Under the pieces are notes generated by a model. That model had not been told where the DNA came from. It searched no databases and was given only the letters and a program-made list of their open reading frames with translations. A DNA stretch of 64,000 bases from Sphingomonas montanisoli (GTDB lineage Bacteria > Pseudomonadota > Alphaproteobacteria > Sphingomonadales > Sphingomonadaceae), in contig NZ_VTOU01000001.1 of NCBI RefSeq assembly GCF_008274695.1, positions 372,001 through 436,000 on the forward strand, written 5' to 3'. This document shows positions 63,440 to 64,000 of the stretch, piece by piece (position 1 is the stretch's first letter; each line of letters starts with the position of its first letter). The translations under genes were made by a program, and so were the position numbers.

Positions 63440-64000
63440 TTAGAGAGCGACGCGGCTAATGATGATCACGAGGAGCAGCACGCCTTCGATGGCGATCAGC
63501 GCCCGTTCCCCACGGCTGAGACCGACAAAGCCGCGCCGCGCGCAGATGTAAAGCACAAGCGCCAACAGCGCGGCCAGCAGCGTGAAAAACTGGTACCGGG
63601 CGAGCGCGGCGATCCCCAGCAGAGTGAAGCTCAGGGCATAGCTTGCCGACGCGATCGCCATCACGAGCGCCCCTTCCGCAAACGCATTGCCCTGGCGCGC
63701 AAGCCGCCCCGCCATCGGGATCAGTCCGAGTGCCAGGACGAGGTACAGCCCCGGCGCCAGCAACGGAACCGACGTCAGAATCCCGTGCCACTGCAACAAC
63801 ATATATTGCGGGCCAAGCCGCATCTGATCGGGGAAATAATCGATCTTGTAATAATTGTGCCAACGCCCCCACGGCACCAGTGGAGAAGTCGGTGCTGGGC
63901 ATAGGCCAGAGGGTGGCGCAGAACGAATTTCGCCACGCCCACTGCGCCCGGACTGCGGGTTCCGACCTCGTCCTGACATTTGGAATGGGCGATCCCGTCA
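63440..64000 (-). pseudogene. Membrane protein fragment with apparent frameshift, running off the window
   Basis: Only the 3' end is in the window. From the edge, one minus-strand frame reads a plausible protein (GVAKFVLRHPLAYAQHRLLHW). Near 63876-63882 coding switches frame to VPWGRWHNYYKIDYFPDQ and four hydrophobic helices ending VLLLVIIISRVAL. A single missing base after the CACTGG codons would join the two. The architecture suggests the C-terminus of a GT-C-type membrane glycosyltransferase, as HPLAYAQHR resembles such families. Sequencing error and true frameshift cannot be told apart. The next gene, at 61733-63406, is also a polytopic membrane protein. Confidence 0.65.

Overview
The window looks like chromosomal DNA of a Sphingomonas-like alphaproteobacterium (order Sphingomonadales). 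I infer this from the high GC content, the rpmF-plsX-fabH-ihfA-merR order, the plsY-dprA and rnc-era overlaps, two RcnB-like small proteins, a Coq4-type protein, an intracellular PHB depolymerase, a class I lysyl-tRNA synthetase, and many short palindromic intergenic repeats. No database search was possible, so the genus is an inference.

Layout. 1-8.5 kb: the end of an FtsX-type permease, an exported nucleoside hydrolase, a periplasmic hydroxyisourate hydrolase, an anchored FKBP isomerase, rpsU, an orphan [2Fe-2S] oxidoreductase subunit, two RcnB-like exported proteins and a DUF885 protein. 8.5-12.6 kb: a CoA-transferase/acetyl-CoA hydrolase divergent from a LysR regulator, then lysK. 12.7-15.5 kb: a complete IS1595-family transposon with terminal inverted repeats, an 8-bp target duplication, a transposase, a 52-aa companion ORF, and a 540-aa passenger that joins a DUF262/GmrS-like domain to a C-terminal HNH nuclease motif. 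15.8-33.6 kb: a DinG/XPD-type helicase, a SixA-like phosphatase, the fatty acid/phospholipid operon, a MAPEG protein, an MBL hydrolase, a pabB-pabC fusion, a nitronate monooxygenase-like protein, an aspartate aminotransferase, msrA, rhlE, an M20 peptidase, dprA and plsY. 33.7-39.4 kb: fliP, fliQ, fliR, flhB, fliD and fliS, with a sigma-28-type promoter before fliD. 39.4-49.4 kb: rnc-era, cobB, dapB, nth, a fasciclin protein, a Coq4-like protein and its neighbouring HTH regulator, a frameshifted glycerophosphodiester phosphodiesterase, a GST, trhO and tRNA-Arg(CCG). 49.4-64 kb: a dipeptide epimerase / exported helical protein / PHB depolymerase operon, two tandem cysteine desulfurase-like genes with a ferredoxin, an MsbA-like exporter, an OpgC-like protein, an ECF sigma factor, clpX, and two membrane proteins, the last of them frameshifted and running off the window.

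Most of the window is ordinary core genome. The clear accessory element is the IS1595 transposon at 12717-15518. Its borders can be read to the base, and its cargo resembles the modification-dependent or defence-associated DUF262-nuclease families (GmrSD, SspE). It is the best candidate for an undescribed system: a compact self-mobile unit carrying one defence-like nuclease. Elsewhere, at least four families of intergenic palindromes (including perfect 26-bp and 24-bp inverted repeats) occupy many gene boundaries.
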